Below are positions 63,703 through 64,000 of a stretch of DNA of 64,000 nucleotides, piece by piece. Each line of letters begins with the position of its first letter. The first letter of the stretch is position 1. Origin of the DNA: Burkholderia sp. BCC1644 (GTDB taxonomy: Bacteria; Pseudomonadota; Gammaproteobacteria; Burkholderiales; Burkholderiaceae); assembly GCF_902833225.1 (NCBI RefSeq), contig NZ_CADFEI010000031.1:1-64000 (forward strand), read 5' to 3'. The position numbers and the translations under genes are program-made. Below the pieces are notes generated by a model. It was not told the DNA's origin, searched no databases, and was given only the letters and a program-made list of their open reading frames with translations.

Positions 63703-64000
63703 ATGACTGAACAACCGGCTGTATTCACGCTGAAGCAGGGCACGCTGCCGCTGCTGATCTCGATTCCGCACGCAGGCACGCACATCCCCGACGACATCGC
63801 CGCGACGATGACGCCCGACGCGCGGTTCGTCGACGATTGCGACTGGCATCTCGAGCGGCTGTACGGCTTCGCGGCCGATCTCGGCGCATCGATCCTCGTG
63901 CCGTCGCACGCGCGTTACGTCGTCGACCTGAACCGTCCGCCCGACAACGAGAACCTGTATCCGGGCCAGGACACCACCGGGCTCGTGCCGGTCGATACGT
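63703..64000 (+). CDS. hutG: N-formylglutamate deformylase, N-terminal fragment (cut by window edge)
   Basis: 99 codons are seen: MTEQPAVFTLKQGTLPLLIS, IPHAGTHIPDDIAATMTPDAR, DCDWHLERLYGFAADLGASIL, RYVVDLNRPPDNENLYPGQ. PHAGTxIP and DLNRPPxxENLYPGQ are HutG signatures. The enzyme gives glutamate and formate, the last step. Gene continues past the window. Confidence 0.95.
   Translation, partial: MTEQPAVFTLKQGTLPLLISIPHAGTHIPDDIAATMTPDARFVDDCDWHLERLYGFAADLGASILVPSHARYVVDLNRPPDNENLYPGQDTTGLVPVDT

Overview
The window is high-GC, densely coded proteobacterial DNA. Gene content and protein sequences point to a Burkholderia chromosome, most likely of the Burkholderia cepacia complex: a Burkholderia-type HemP, an ftrABCD ferrous-iron cluster, a five-step hut operon, and DUF475/TelA/TerD stress genes. 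This assignment is made by recognition, not by a database search. No phage, transposase, plasmid or CRISPR module was seen. One tRNA gene is present, tRNA-Ser(GGA) at 24734-24824 on the minus strand.

Layout. 1-3.8 kb: the 3' end of a 3-hydroxybutyrate dehydrogenase, an aromatic/aspartate aminotransferase and uvrB. 4-15 kb: an iron-rich stretch with ftrABCD (ferrous iron import), hemP, exbD/exbB/tonB, bfd and bfr, mixed with an SRPBCC protein, a pirin with its divergent LysR gene, and murI. Fur-box-like sites lie before ftrA, hemP, bfd and the siderophore receptor at 24.9-27.1 kb. A direct repeat of Fur half-site type lies before bfr. A 20-codon reading frame with a strong Shine-Dalgarno sequence sits between bfd and tonB. 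15-23 kb: class I fumarase, a YqhA-type membrane protein, a DMT exporter, then acs with a DUF4212/sodium symporter pair (acetate uptake and activation). 23-28.5 kb: two small exported proteins of unknown function, the tRNA, the siderophore receptor, a LysE exporter and an unknown protein. 28.8-33.5 kb: a five-gene tellurite/chemical-stress type operon (TelA, vWA, DUF475/TerC-like, TerD, unknown). 33.6-39 kb: a HAD phosphatase, a fatty acid desaturase with a divergent AraC-type regulator, and a lactonase with an MFS sugar-acid type transporter.

39.3-48.8 kb is the most unusual region. cysD and a fused cysN-cysC (PAPS synthesis) plus a LuxR-type regulator run leftward. From the same intergenic region a DUF1214 protein, a sulfotransferase, an SDR and a DHH phosphoesterase run rightward. 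An SRPBCC protein and a SnoaL/NTF2-like protein then follow, facing the cluster. An 18-bp dyad of the form TTcGTCC-N4-GGACtAA occurs twice, in opposite orientation, between cysD and the DUF1214 gene, and a third time (14/18 match) upstream of the SRPBCC gene. I read this as one co-regulated, apparently undescribed small-molecule sulfation pathway: PAPS made by CysD/CysNC, used by the sulfotransferase, with PAP possibly removed by the DHH protein.

49-55.3 kb: DNA photolyase, an MFS transporter with a coupled 40-codon frame, a LysR regulator, four 49-bp tandem hairpin repeats directly before an alpha/beta hydrolase, and a phosphopantetheinyl transferase. 55.3-64 kb: an orphan amino-acid binding protein, then the histidine utilisation operon hutH-hutC-hutU-hutD-hutI-hutF-hutG (hutG cut by the window edge), preceded by two TTGTCTAGACA palindromes that fit HutC operators.
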